Positions 52,683-61,665 of a DNA stretch of 64,000 nt are shown here, piece by piece; position 1 is the stretch's first letter, and each line of letters starts with the position of its first letter. Below the pieces are notes generated by a model. The model was not told where the DNA came from. It did no database searches and worked only from the letters and a program-made list of their open reading frames with translations. Source of the stretch: Berkiella sp963829835 (GTDB lineage Bacteria; Pseudomonadota; Gammaproteobacteria; Berkiellales; Berkiellaceae); contig CAWHKC010000003.1 in NCBI GenBank assembly GCA_963829835.1, positions 606,157-670,156 on the forward strand. The letters run 5' to 3'. Both the position numbers and the translations under genes were made by a program.

Positions 52683-53651
52683 ATGATAACCTACCTTGAG
52701 ATTGGTCCAAATAATATGCTGATGAGAGCTCAGCACCATTCTAAAGAAAGCGCAGTATGGTTAGATGTATTTCAACCCACTCCTGAGGAACGCCAACAGT
52801 TATTAAATGACTATAATATTGTGCTTCCTTTACATAATGAAATGCACCAAATTGAGTTTTCAAATCGGTTCTATTATGAAAATGACGCATTATATTTATC
52901 AGTAACAGTTATTACTAAAGCCGCTCCTTTACCAGAGAGTCACGTTATTACCTTTGTGCTAACAAAAAATCGCCTGTTTACTTTACGATATACAGATCCT
53001 AATCCTATTGAGATCTTTATAAACCAACTAGAAGTCCGAAAAAATTATGCCACAGATAGTTTTAGTGTGTTTTTGCTGCTATTAAGCAAGATTGTTGGAT
53101 CGATAGCCGATGTTTTTGAACTTATTGAAGATCAATCTGAAGATTTATCCCTAAAGTTGGTAGGAAGTACTGATAGTTTGTTAAAAAATAAACAAAGCAA
53201 ATTTTTGAATAAAACTCTTAGAGAAATAAATTATTTACAATGTTTATTGGGTAAATGCTATCAAAGCCTTGCAAGTTTAACCTTGTTAATAGCCTTTTTT
53301 GATGAAGTTCAACAAGATATGTTTAGTAAAGATGAGATTACTAAATTTCAGACAATAAGCCAAGATATTGATGATTTAACAAAGCATGGTGATCATTTAA
53401 CACAGAAATTTAACTTTCAATTACAATCAACGTTAGGTTTAATCAATATTGAGCAAACTCAAATTATTAAAATATTTACTGTCCTTGCAATGGTGTTTAT
53501 GCCTCCTACCTTAGTTGCTAGTATTTATGGAATGAACTTTCACGATATTCCGGAACTTTCGTGGAAATATGGTTACGAATATGGACTTGTTTTAATGCTC
53601 TCTACAGCTCTTTTACCTTACTTATTTTTCAAGAGGAAAGGGTGGATCTAG
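52683..53651 (+). CDS. corA: CorA-type magnesium/divalent-cation channel
   Basis: The 322-residue protein has a soluble N-terminal domain, a long helix region (about 130-250) and two C-terminal membrane helices. The signature GMN appears in IYGMNFHDIPE at about 283-293, at the end of the first helix. The final basic residues (FKRKGW) match the family. It forms pentamers that take up magnesium. It is divergent from the MFS gene and its leader. Confidence 0.9.
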   Translation: MITYLEIGPNNMLMRAQHHSKESAVWLDVFQPTPEERQQLLNDYNIVLPLHNEMHQIEFSNRFYYENDALYLSVTVITKAAPLPESHVITFVLTKNRLFTLRYTDPNPIEIFINQLEVRKNYATDSFSVFLLLLSKIVGSIADVFELIEDQSEDLSLKLVGSTDSLLKNKQSKFLNKTLREINYLQCLLGKCYQSLASLTLLIAFFDEVQQDMFSKDEITKFQTISQDIDDLTKHGDHLTQKFNFQLQSTLGLINIEQTQIIKIFTVLAMVFMPPTLVASIYGMNFHDIPELSWKYGYEYGLVLMLSTALLPYLFFKRKGWI

Positions 53652-53864
53652 CAGGTGATTTTCAATACATCTTGTAATTTAGAAAGATGAATAGCCATGT
53701 ATATCCGATGAGTGGTATCAGTAGAATGATAAAAGCTAGCAAAATACCAAGAAAATTTCTTTGCTAAGACGTATTATACCCCTGACGCAACAACCCTCAG
53801 CAATAGCGGTTGGGCGCTCTGAAAGTATTCTAATAATGTAGTATTGATTATGAGGGGATTAATT

Positions 53865-54101
53865 ATGTTACGCGAATTAAATAAAAATGAATTAGCAACT
53901 GTTGCAGGTGGATTGTCAACCGATCTTACTGAAGTGTATCCAGCTTCTATTCCTGGTTATGTTTTAGTAGGTTGGACTGAGCAAATCGTTGGTTGGGATG
54001 TTTATACTTGGACTGAAGGTTATTTCTATCCAATTAAACATGAAGAAAAGAATCCAATCATTGAAATTCAACCCCTTTATGCACCGGTTGTTTATTACTA
54101 A
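53865..54101 (+). CDS. Double-glycine leader peptide, bacteriocin-like precursor
   Basis: The ATG at 53865, with GAGGGG seven bases upstream, gives 78 residues. The start MLRELNKNELATVAGG is a classical double-glycine leader (EL-x-x-V-x-GG), cut after GG by peptidase-containing ABC transporters. The 62-residue remainder is rich in Tyr, Trp, Val and Pro and has no Cys (GYVLVGWTEQIVGWDVYTW; PIIEIQPLYAPVVYY). That makes a lanthipeptide unlikely and a class II bacteriocin or other exported peptide more likely. No transporter, immunity or maturation gene is seen nearby. Confidence 0.6.
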   Translation: MLRELNKNELATVAGGLSTDLTEVYPASIPGYVLVGWTEQIVGWDVYTWTEGYFYPIKHEEKNPIIEIQPLYAPVVYY

Positions 54102-54110
54102 GATGCAGAA

Positions 54111-54135
54111 GTTCCCGCTAATCACTAGCGGGAAC
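54111..54135 (+). terminator. Hairpin after the double-glycine peptide gene
   Basis: GTTCCCGCTA and TAGCGGGAAC pair over 10 bp around a 5-base loop, 9 bases after the stop codon. The following CCCCTACCTTCTATTTT is only loosely T-rich, so it may be a weak terminator or an mRNA-stabilising end. It may also serve the convergent kinase gene. Confidence 0.6.
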
Positions 54136-54144
54136 CCCTACCTT

Positions 54145-55533
54145 CTATTTTATGCGTAATGGCTCATCCAAGTGTTTACCTAAATTTTTCATTAACACCG
54201 TATTGAGTTCACCTTTGAATCCAGGGTTTCTAACTTCGCCATGTTGATGTTGCAATAAGATTGGCTTTGGCCCTTGGTCGACTGCTTTGGGTGCAGGTCT
54301 TACTGGCGGTTGGACAGCTGGTTTAGGTGCTGGATGAGGTTGGACTTTTGCTTGAACTTGCAATTGTTTCTGTTGAAATATAACGTCTTTAGGTCTGATT
54401 GACATTAATCTAGCAGGTTTATTTCTGGCCGGTTCAGGCTGCTTCTCTTTTAATATCTGTTGAAGTTTGAGTATCTGTGGATTGATCGGTTCTCGTTTGA
54501 CTTGCGTTTTTTCTTTTTTATCATCCGTAGCAACGGGTTGTTCCGCTTGAACTTTTGTTACCAGTTTGATGGGTTGTGCTTTTGTTTCAACTATTACTTT
54601 TTTGGCATCTTCATCGAGATTAGGACATTTTTCTAATAAGCCAACAAGGGTTTGAATAGTTTTCTCTAAACTTGGACGACCTTCAGGGGCTTTAGAAAGC
54701 ATGCTGGCGTGCACTGCCAATGGTAATTTAAGCTCATCTCTAAATATTATTCCTATAGCCCAAATATCTGAAGCAAAGGAATAGGTTGGATCAGCGCTTG
54801 TAATTTCTGGTGATTCATAATCTTTAGTCCCAAAAATCATATTGGGAGTAATACAAGTTTGCCCAGGTTGTAATTCCATGGCAAGACCATAATCCATGAA
54901 TTTAACAACAATTTGATTATTTATCATGCGAACCTTGATATTGCTAGGTTTGATATCGGCATGAATGATATTATTTCGATGTATTTCTAGCGTAGCTTGG
55001 CAAATTTTTATAGCAATGATGTATTTTTGAATATCGGTTAATTTATTAGCCCAGGTGTATTCTTCATGACCTAATGTATTAATAGTTTTCTTATAAATAA
55101 TATCAAAGAGATCATTACCTTCAAGAAGATCATATATTTTGTATTTTTTATGATCGGTTAGGGTTTTACTGTTATGTTCACTTTTTTTAGAAAATAGTTT
55201 TACCTTACCAAGGGAACGTTCCATCATGCCATGCATAAAATTTATTTTTGTCGTTATTTTAAATTCTTCATGATCGTATTTGTTAATGGCATCAGGTTCT
55301 ACTTTTAATGCGTAATTTTTCCCTTCGACATCTTCCGCTAATTTAACAAAACCTTGTGCACCTTCACCTAACCAATTTCCTGTATCGGCAGCATAAATTA
55401 TACCGTTTACTCTAATAAATGAGTGATTAAAATTCTTATAGTCTTTTTTAATTTTCTTTAAATTGCTATCAAGTGCAAATGTGGTCAAGGCACTTATCCA
55501 TTCTGTTCTGGCAACTTTTTGTTTAAAGGGCAT
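54145..55533 (-). CDS. Eukaryotic-like Ser/Thr protein kinase with Pro-rich tail
   Basis: The 462-residue protein has a kinase domain (about 40-305): Gly-loop LGEGAQGFVKL (55-65), Lys K77 in YALKVEP, catalytic D193 in IIHADIKPSNIKV, DYG (214-216) in place of DFG, and TKDYESPEI in place of APE. The HRD motif is HAD. A Pro/Gln-rich tail (about 340-462) has no known domain. No membrane segment or PASTA repeats are seen, so it is not a typical cell-wall kinase. It could be a secreted effector kinase or a cytoplasmic regulator. Confidence 0.88.
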   Translation of the reverse strand: MPFKQKVARTEWISALTTFALDSNLKKIKKDYKNFNHSFIRVNGIIYAADTGNWLGEGAQGFVKLAEDVEGKNYALKVEPDAINKYDHEEFKITTKINFMHGMMERSLGKVKLFSKKSEHNSKTLTDHKKYKIYDLLEGNDLFDIIYKKTINTLGHEEYTWANKLTDIQKYIIAIKICQATLEIHRNNIIHADIKPSNIKVRMINNQIVVKFMDYGLAMELQPGQTCITPNMIFGTKDYESPEITSADPTYSFASDIWAIGIIFRDELKLPLAVHASMLSKAPEGRPSLEKTIQTLVGLLEKCPNLDEDAKKVIVETKAQPIKLVTKVQAEQPVATDDKKEKTQVKREPINPQILKLQQILKEKQPEPARNKPARLMSIRPKDVIFQQKQLQVQAKVQPHPAPKPAVQPPVRPAPKAVDQGPKPILLQHQHGEVRNPGFKGELNTVLMKNLGKHLDEPLRIK

Positions 55534-55678
55534 ATCTGCTCCGAAATGCGTAGAGTGAATCTACATTCATACTTAAGGATGTTATATTATAGTGAATGGA
55601 GCAAGATAATAAACTAGCTGAATGACTAACGGATAAAAGGACCAGTTATACGGTTAAAAACTTCTCATAGCCAACGTT

Positions 55679-55721
55679 TTGCGGCTTGTCGGGCATACCG
55701 CGTACGTGCCGCGGCATCCAG
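55679..55721. repeat. Family A palindromic repeat, rearranged
   Basis: TTGCGGCTTGTCGGGCATACCGC is followed by GTACGTGCCGCGGCATCCA. It is a broken family A copy in which halves of two units seem joined, just before the yfiR-like gene stop. Confidence 0.6.
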
Positions 55722-55732
55722 AAATGCGTGCG

Positions 55733-56293
55733 TTACTTCAGATCTTCCGGTGGTGGAACGATCGTAAGTTGACTAAACTCACCCACATTATATGACAAAT
55801 TCGACTTTTTCAGTGCCTCAACATTCACGGTGAGAGCAACGATCCCTTTGATAACAATAAAGTTCATAGAGCCGCCATTTTGAGCAAAGTGATCCATATC
55901 ACCCAACAACAAAACGGGTTTGCCTTCAAATGTTGAAACAATTTTTTTAAGATTTGCATTTTCTGAATTGGAAATAAAAATTAATTGGCAATTTTGTTGT
56001 GCTTTTTTAATGTTGGGAACTGCACTAACAGCGATTTTACGATCTTTGACCATTTCACCATTAAGTGCTGTTATCGCTTTCAAACTATCTATCTTACCTA
56101 GTACACAAACATTAATAGGATCATCTTTTGTACTTGTTGGCCAACTCACAGCGCCTAAAAGATATTTAATAATTTTAGCTTTTTGAACGTATTCCCACTC
56201 TATGTTTTTAGCATCAAGCGTATTATTGGCAAAGGCGCTACTGAGACACATCGAAAGAAGAATGCTCAACGCCAATCGAGTGAATTGGTTCAA
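55733..56293 (-). CDS. YfiR-like periplasmic protein (DUF4154)
   Basis: The 186-residue protein has a signal peptide (ending near SAFA, residue 22) and the DUF4154 pattern: KAKIIKYLLGAVSWP, INVCVLGKID, a conserved Cys in AQQNCQLIFIS, and VLLLGDMDHFAQNGGSMNFI with the GG turn. In Pseudomonas, YfiR holds back the diguanylate cyclase YfiN. No such cyclase gene is adjacent here, so the target is unknown. Confidence 0.75.
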   Translation of the reverse strand: MNQFTRLALSILLSMCLSSAFANNTLDAKNIEWEYVQKAKIIKYLLGAVSWPTSTKDDPINVCVLGKIDSLKAITALNGEMVKDRKIAVSAVPNIKKAQQNCQLIFISNSENANLKKIVSTFEGKPVLLLGDMDHFAQNGGSMNFIVIKGIVALTVNVEALKKSNLSYNVGEFSQLTIVPPPEDLK

Positions 56294-56457
56294 AGTTATT
56301 CCCTCTAGGTATTTTTGAAACTGTTTCTAAAAAAACTTATCATGATTGTACATTAGTGTACTAGTTTTTATGTATTTTTTTGAGTTGTAACAGCTAATAG
56401 ATAGTATCCAAACTATAGCTATCCAGATAAATACCAATTAATTTATATAGGCATTCC

Positions 56458-57948
56458 ATGACTTTACCAAAATACCAACATTTTATTAATAACCAGTGGT
56501 GTGATCCGGCAAGTAATACGTGGTATGAGTCATTTAATCCTTATACTGCCAAGCCATGGTGTTTAATCCCACGAGGTAATAAAGAAGATGTTGATAGGGC
56601 AGTCGCGTGTGCTCGCAATGCTTTCATCAAAGGGGAATGGAGCACATTGACTCCAACCCAACGTGGCCACTTGCTGCGCAAATTAGGCGATTTAATTGCG
56701 CTAAACGCGGATAAGCTTGCTGAATTTGAAGTAATGGATAATGGAAAATTGATATCTGAAATGTCTGCTCAGCTGCATTATATCCCACAATGGTATTATT
56801 ATTTTGGTGGCTTGGCTGATAAAATTGAAGGGGCTGTTCTTCCAATTGATAAACCTGATGTTTTTAATTTTACACGATACGAACCTTTAGGGGTTGTTGT
56901 TGCTATTGTGCCTTGGAATTCCCCATTATTAATCACTGCTTGGAAATTGGCACCCGCACTGGCTGCGGGTAATACCATTGTTTTAAAACCTTCAGAATAT
57001 ACTTCAGCATCTGCATTTGAATTTGCTAAGCTCGTCAAAGAAGCTGGATTTCCGGATGGGGTTGTTAATGTGATTTCAGGCTTTGGAAATGAAATAGGGG
57101 ATGAACTTGTGCTTCATCCGGATGTTGCTAAAATTTCATTTACTGGTGGTTCTGCAACTGGCAGAAGGGTTTATGAAAATGCGGCAAAAGGTTTAAAAAA
57201 GGTTAGTTTAGAATTAGGTGGTAAATCTCCTAATATCGTTTTTGACGATGCTAATATAGATAATGCGGTAAAAGGTGTGATCTCCGGCATTTTTGCAGCA
57301 ACAGGGCAAACGTGTATCGCCGGATCGCGTCTGTTAGTGCAGGAAACAATTCATGATCAATTTGTGGATAAAATAACCACTTTAGCTAAAACCGCTAAAA
57401 TGGGAAATCCTCTTTCAACGCAAACTCAAGTAGGACCTGTGAGTACGCAGCCGCAATTTGAGAAAGTACTGAGCTATTTGGAGATTGCCAAACAAGAAGG
57501 TGCGCATTGCGTACTAGGCGGAAAAAGAGCTGATCCCAAAAAGGTGGGTGAGGGATGGTTCGTTGAGCCTAGCATTTATACTCAAGTTAACAACGATATG
57601 CGTATTGCGCAGGAAGAAATTTTTGGACCAGTTCTTTCGGTGATTCCATTCAAAGATCAAAACCATGCTGTTCAGTTGGCCAATGACATTCCTTATGGAT
57701 TAGCCGCAGGTGTATGGTCAACAGATATCAAGCGCGTGTTAGATGTTTCAAAACAAATTCAAGCAGGAACAGTTTGGGTTAATACTTATAGAATGATAAG
57801 TTACATTTCGCCATTTGGTGGTTATAAACAATCAGGGCTGGGGCGAGAAAGTGGGCAAAACGCCATTTATGAATATTTACAAGAAAAGAGTGTTTGGATT
57901 TCAACACAAACTGAAACCCCCAATCCTTTTATTATGCGACTAAAATAA
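56458..57948 (+). CDS. NAD(P)-dependent aldehyde dehydrogenase
   Basis: The 496-residue protein has the family motifs VVAIVPWNSPLLITAWKLAPALAAGN (cofactor region, near 145-170), FTGGSATGR, catalytic Glu in LELGGKSPNI (near 255) and catalytic Cys in TGQTCIAGSRLLV (near 288). EIFGPVLSVIPF near 390 is also present. It oxidises an aldehyde to an acid; the substrate cannot be told. It is a single gene. Confidence 0.92.
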   Translation: MTLPKYQHFINNQWCDPASNTWYESFNPYTAKPWCLIPRGNKEDVDRAVACARNAFIKGEWSTLTPTQRGHLLRKLGDLIALNADKLAEFEVMDNGKLISEMSAQLHYIPQWYYYFGGLADKIEGAVLPIDKPDVFNFTRYEPLGVVVAIVPWNSPLLITAWKLAPALAAGNTIVLKPSEYTSASAFEFAKLVKEAGFPDGVVNVISGFGNEIGDELVLHPDVAKISFTGGSATGRRVYENAAKGLKKVSLELGGKSPNIVFDDANIDNAVKGVISGIFAATGQTCIAGSRLLVQETIHDQFVDKITTLAKTAKMGNPLSTQTQVGPVSTQPQFEKVLSYLEIAKQEGAHCVLGGKRADPKKVGEGWFVEPSIYTQVNNDMRIAQEEIFGPVLSVIPFKDQNHAVQLANDIPYGLAAGVWSTDIKRVLDVSKQIQAGTVWVNTYRMISYISPFGGYKQSGLGRESGQNAIYEYLQEKSVWISTQTETPNPFIMRLK

Positions 57949-57962
57949 CATTTTTTGGTTGT

Positions 57963-58008
57963 CACCGCCTGCCTTGCCGAAGCTTCTTAGCGTAGGCAGG
58001 TGCCGGCC
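57963..58008. repeat. Family B palindromic repeat
   Basis: CACC-G-CCTGCC and GGCAGG-TGCCGG arms enclose TTGCCGAAGCTTCTTAGCG, the same core as at 42677-42772. It follows the aldehyde dehydrogenase gene by about 14 bp and could form an mRNA end structure. Confidence 0.7.
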
Positions 58009-58131
58009 CTTCAGTAAATTTCAGAATATTTTTCAAATATCGTTATTTTTGATGATAGATTCAGTAAATTTTATTGACCTTATCTGGCTTTGCTATAAAA
58101 TACCGTTTTTTTAGCAAACAGGATAACTATA

Positions 58132-58488
58132 ATGATGTCAGTTAGATTGATTTTAATCGCTTTGGGTATTTCATTAATCAGCGCTTGTTCTACTTCCCCA
58201 AAAACACAAGTTGTTCAAATGGGTGATAACCAGTACACAGCGCAACAGCTCCAAGCAGAATTAGCTAAACTCGACCAAGCTGAAAGAGAAGTGAATAGCA
58301 AAAAGGGTGTTAATGGTACAAACACGGCTGCCTTTTTGTTTTGGTTACCAGGCTTAGCATACACCTATTATGATGCTGGCGAAGCGTTGAAGTTAATTGA
58401 ACAACGTCGTTCACATTTAACCTCTCTCTATAACCAAAAATACGCAAGTCTCCCACAACAGACTTCTAAAAAAGCACCTAAAGCTTAA
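58132..58488 (+). CDS. Small lipoprotein, 118 residues
   Basis: The protein begins with two Met and a lipoprotein signal (LIALGISLISAC, lipobox ISAC with Cys at 19). A helical region follows (AQQLQAELAKLDQAEREVNS), then a short hydrophobic patch (AAFLFWLPGLAYTYYDAGEA) and a basic tail. It resembles small envelope lipoproteins, but I cannot name its family. A strong hairpin stands 7 bp after the stop. Confidence 0.75.
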   Translation: MMSVRLILIALGISLISACSTSPKTQVVQMGDNQYTAQQLQAELAKLDQAEREVNSKKGVNGTNTAAFLFWLPGLAYTYYDAGEALKLIEQRRSHLTSLYNQKYASLPQQTSKKAPKA

Positions 58489-58495
58489 GCTCATG

Positions 58496-58524
58496 CCCCA
58501 AACGAACGTCTGCTTCGTTTGGGG
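58496..58524 (+). terminator. Hairpin terminator after the lipoprotein gene
   Basis: CCCCAAACGAA and TTCGTTTGGGG pair perfectly over 11 bp around a 7-base loop, followed by TTCTCATTCT. The stem is strong; the T-run is poor, so termination may be partial. Confidence 0.7.
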
Positions 58525-58630
58525 TTCTCATTCTAATTAATCTACCTATCTTGATTATTAATCATTTCATATTTCCCCAAATTCAGTGAAAATGAGACTT
58601 TAATGGATGTCCCTTTTAAAGGAATAAAGA

Positions 58631-59737
58631 ATGACGGTAGCCATAACCGGCATTGGGAATGCAACACCGCATTTTAAACAATCACAATCTAAAGTGATTG
58701 ATTTTATGGCAAGCGTTTTACCTTTGAACAAAGTTCAAAATCGTCTTTTAAGAATGATTTATCGCGAAGCAGGGATCGAATATCGTCATAGCGTCCTGGA
58801 AGACTTTGTCAAAACATCAGAACCCCTTAAATTTTTCCCAAACAATCAAGAGTTAGATTTTCCCAGTACGCAATATCGAATGAAGATCTATAAAGAAAAT
58901 GCACTGTCTCTGGCTTTGTCTGCTATAGAAGATTGTTTCTTATCCCAACCAGATTTAACAAAAAATGATATAACTCACATTATTACTGTTAGTTGTACTG
59001 GGATGTCTGCACCGGGTCTTGATATAGAAATTGTGCAAGCACTCGCTATGCCTTCGACAATTGCACGAACCACGATTAACTTCATGGGCTGTTATGGTGC
59101 TTTTAATGGTCTTAAAGCGGCTTATGCGCTCTGCAAAGCGGATCCCACCGCTAAAGTATTAGTCGTGAGCGTGGAATTATGCACTATTCATTTTCAAAAA
59201 AGTGCAACAATCGATAATTTAATATCAAGTGCCATTTTTTCAGATGGCGCAGGTGCCTTTATTGTTGAAGGAATGTCGACATCAACCCAAGCCTTTATTT
59301 TAAGTGATTTTTACTGTGATCTGCTCCCCGAGGGGAATCAAGAGATGACATGGGATATTGGTGATTTTGGTTTTGATATTAAACTAAGCTCTTATGTGCC
59401 ACAATTAATTGAAAGTGGGATTGCTAGTTTTGCTGAAAAACTGCTCCAAAGAAAATCACTTACTTTAGAGAACATCGATTATTATGCTATCCACCCTGGG
59501 AGCAAAAAAATTCTTGAAGTTTGCGAAAATGCTTTAAATATCACTGAAGAGGATAACCAATTTTCTTATGATGTGTTGCGTCAGTTTGGCAATATGTCAT
59601 CAGCAACAATTATATTTGTTCTTAAGAAGCTTTGGGAGAAAATAACAAAGAGTGATCATGGTAAAACAGCCTTTAGTTGTGCATTTGGGCCTGGATTGAC
59701 CTTAGAATCGATGGTGTTGACAATACACTATGCTTAA
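58631..59737 (+). CDS. Type III polyketide synthase (chalcone synthase fold)
   Basis: The 368-residue protein has the full catalytic triad: C154 in GCYGAFNGLKAA, H288 in YAIHPGSKKI and N321 in QFGNMSSATI, with FGPGLTLESM near the C-terminus. SCTGMSAPGLD near 121 is the family start of the thiolase core. Such enzymes build pyrones, resorcinols or similar from acyl-CoA and malonyl-CoA. The next gene, a methyltransferase, overlaps it by 8 bp, so the product is probably methylated. Substrate is unknown. Confidence 0.92.
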   Translation: MTVAITGIGNATPHFKQSQSKVIDFMASVLPLNKVQNRLLRMIYREAGIEYRHSVLEDFVKTSEPLKFFPNNQELDFPSTQYRMKIYKENALSLALSAIEDCFLSQPDLTKNDITHIITVSCTGMSAPGLDIEIVQALAMPSTIARTTINFMGCYGAFNGLKAAYALCKADPTAKVLVVSVELCTIHFQKSATIDNLISSAIFSDGAGAFIVEGMSTSTQAFILSDFYCDLLPEGNQEMTWDIGDFGFDIKLSSYVPQLIESGIASFAEKLLQRKSLTLENIDYYAIHPGSKKILEVCENALNITEEDNQFSYDVLRQFGNMSSATIIFVLKKLWEKITKSDHGKTAFSCAFGPGLTLESMVLTIHYA

Positions 59738-60446
59738 TCAACGCTCGATAAAAAAAGAAATTATTGATGACTTGGCATTTTCAGATCCGCTATTATTGGA
59801 AAATCTAAAAGAGATGGAATGTCTGAATAGATGGTTAGGATTTAATCGTTCTTTGATTAAAGGTATCCATAAAATCTATAAAAGACATCGGACATTTTTT
59901 TTTAAAAAAACAATAGAGATTGCTGATTTTGGGTGTGGCAGTGGTGATGGACTACGACAGATAAATAAGTGGGCAAGCAAAAATCAAATAAGTTGCTATC
60001 TTGTTGGTTTAGACGGGAATGAGTTTGTTCTAAATCATGCCATTTCGGAATCAAAGCATCATCCTGGCATCAAATATGAACTTCAAGATATTCTTCGCGA
60101 GGAAACGATACCTTGTTATGATATTGTGATATTAAATCATGTGTGCCATCACCTCGATAATCAAACAATGATACCTTTTCTCAACGATTTGAAAAGAAAA
60201 ACACGCATTGCCATTATCATTAGCGATTTACATCGCCATTGGCTTGCTTATATTGGCATCATACTGATTACGAGGATATTTAAATTTTGTTCTGTGACTA
60301 AATATGATGGTCCTTTATCTGTTTTGCGTGCATTTCGTAAAAGGGATTTGATAAATATATTTGAACATTCGAATATCCATTCTTATTCGCTACGTTGGAT
60401 ATGGCCGTTTCGTTGGCAAGCTATTTTGTGGTGCAGAGATTATTAA
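59730..60446 (+). CDS. SAM methyltransferase paired with the type III PKS
   Basis: The 238-residue class I methyltransferase has motif I IADFGCGSGDGLRQI (near 65-79), acidic VGLDGNEF (near 98), and IVILNHVCHHLDNQT (near 130-145). A hydrophobic region follows near 170-185 (WLAYIGIILITRIF). Proteins of this kind are often encoded beside type III PKS genes and methylate the polyketide. It overlaps the PKS gene by 8 bp, which implies coupled translation. Confidence 0.82.
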   Translation: MLNQRSIKKEIIDDLAFSDPLLLENLKEMECLNRWLGFNRSLIKGIHKIYKRHRTFFFKKTIEIADFGCGSGDGLRQINKWASKNQISCYLVGLDGNEFVLNHAISESKHHPGIKYELQDILREETIPCYDIVILNHVCHHLDNQTMIPFLNDLKRKTRIAIIISDLHRHWLAYIGIILITRIFKFCSVTKYDGPLSVLRAFRKRDLINIFEHSNIHSYSLRWIWPFRWQAILWCRDY

Positions 60447-60466
60447 ATAAGCTAAGTGGAAACTAT

Positions 60467-61582
60467 ATGCCTAAAAAATTAAAACAGCAGCTACAAGTTG
60501 AAGTTGACACAGCATTTTTGTATAAAAAATTATCTGAAAATTACAAAAACGAATCTGTCTGTAAAATATTTCATAAAATGTCAGAAATAGAGGGGCGTCA
60601 CGCTCAAAAAGTTTTAGGAAAGTTACTGGCTAAGGATCCCAATGCGACGATGCCGCCGCCAAGCTTCAGAGCACGGTTACAAGTAAAATTAGCGCATTAT
60701 TTCGGATTTGATTTTATTTTGTCGCATCTCACTGCAATTGAATACCAAATGTCAAAATCAGCTATTGAGAAAAAGCAAGCAGCGGGTGAGACAATAACTG
60801 GCCTTGAAAATGTGCATTTAAATATTATTCAAAATTTAACACAACATTCCAATCTTAATGTGGAAGGGGCAGTCTTATCTAAATTTGAAGGCAAGCATAA
60901 AAACGTTGGTGGTAATGAGCTTCGAGCTGCAGTGCTTGGTTCTAATGATGGCTTAGTTTCTAATATGAGCTTAGTCATGGGGGTTGCAGGCGCCGCTAGT
61001 GGCCATAGCGCGATAATCGTTGCAGGCATTGCAGGTTTGTTGGCAGGTTCCATTTCGATGGCTTTGGGAGAGTGGCTTTCCGTGCAAAGCGCAAGGGAGC
61101 TTTATCAACGACAAATAGAAATTGAAGAAGAAGAACTGGAAAATTCACCTGAAGAAGAAATGAATGAACTTGCCATTCTTTATCAAGCCAAGGGAATGCC
61201 AGAAGAAGCTGCTAAAAAACTAGCCGAACAAATGCTATCAAATAAAGATACAGCGCTGGATACGTTGGTGAGAGAAGAACTAGGGATTGATAAAGACTCA
61301 TTAGGGGGATCTGCATGGAAAGCAGCCTTCACCTCATTCTTTCTTTTTGCCTTTGGCGCCATTATTCCTGTCTTTCCCTTCTTTTTTATTCAAGGGGTCT
61401 GGGCAACGCCTGTGAGCCTTATAGCCAGCACTTTGGGATTGTTTGTTATTGGAGCCTCTATCACATTATTTACAGGTAAAAATGCCTTTTATGCAGGGAT
61501 AAGGCAGATTATTTTTGGTTTGAGTGCGGCTGGGATTACTTACCTGATAGGTAGATTAATAGGGACTTCTTTATTGGCTTGA
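60467..61582 (+). CDS. VIT1/CCC1-family transporter with ferritin-like domain
   Basis: From the ATG at 60467 the protein has 371 residues. The first 130 are helical with a ferritin/rubrerythrin pattern (EVDTAFLYKKLSENY, then EIEGRHAQK). The transport part starts at LRAAVLGSNDGLVSNMSLVMGVAGA and has five membrane helices and the acidic cytoplasmic loop EIEEEELENSPEEEMNE, typical of VIT1/MEB1-like iron or manganese transporters. It lies 20 bp after the methyltransferase gene and could be in the same transcript, though the functional link is not obvious. Confidence 0.85.
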   Translation: MPKKLKQQLQVEVDTAFLYKKLSENYKNESVCKIFHKMSEIEGRHAQKVLGKLLAKDPNATMPPPSFRARLQVKLAHYFGFDFILSHLTAIEYQMSKSAIEKKQAAGETITGLENVHLNIIQNLTQHSNLNVEGAVLSKFEGKHKNVGGNELRAAVLGSNDGLVSNMSLVMGVAGAASGHSAIIVAGIAGLLAGSISMALGEWLSVQSARELYQRQIEIEEEELENSPEEEMNELAILYQAKGMPEEAAKKLAEQMLSNKDTALDTLVREELGIDKDSLGGSAWKAAFTSFFLFAFGAIIPVFPFFFIQGVWATPVSLIASTLGLFVIGASITLFTGKNAFYAGIRQIIFGLSAAGITYLIGRLIGTSLLA

Positions 61583-61648
61583 AGGGATTTTTAGTGCACA
61601 CACACAGATAGCCATCACTTGTTGTCTTTATTACTATTTTATTGTTTT

Positions 61649-61665
61649 TATTAAACTATTTAATT
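61649..61665. repeat. Left target-site duplication of the insertion sequence
   Basis: ATTAAACTATTTAATTG at 61649-61665 is repeated exactly at 63092-63108, just outside the insertion sequence ends. The last two bases may belong to the left inverted repeat, so the duplication is 15 to 17 bp. Confidence 0.85.

Noticed and set aside
53662..53742. Hydrophobic minus-strand ORF of 26 codons between corA and the double-glycine gene
   Set aside because: It has no ATG (TTG only) and no ribosome site, so it is more likely a chance frame, though the hydrophobic run is notable.
58631..61582. Three-gene biosynthetic cluster including the VIT1-type transporter
   Set aside because: The transporter is close and co-directed but nothing in its domains links it to polyketide synthesis; only the PKS-methyltransferase pair is kept.
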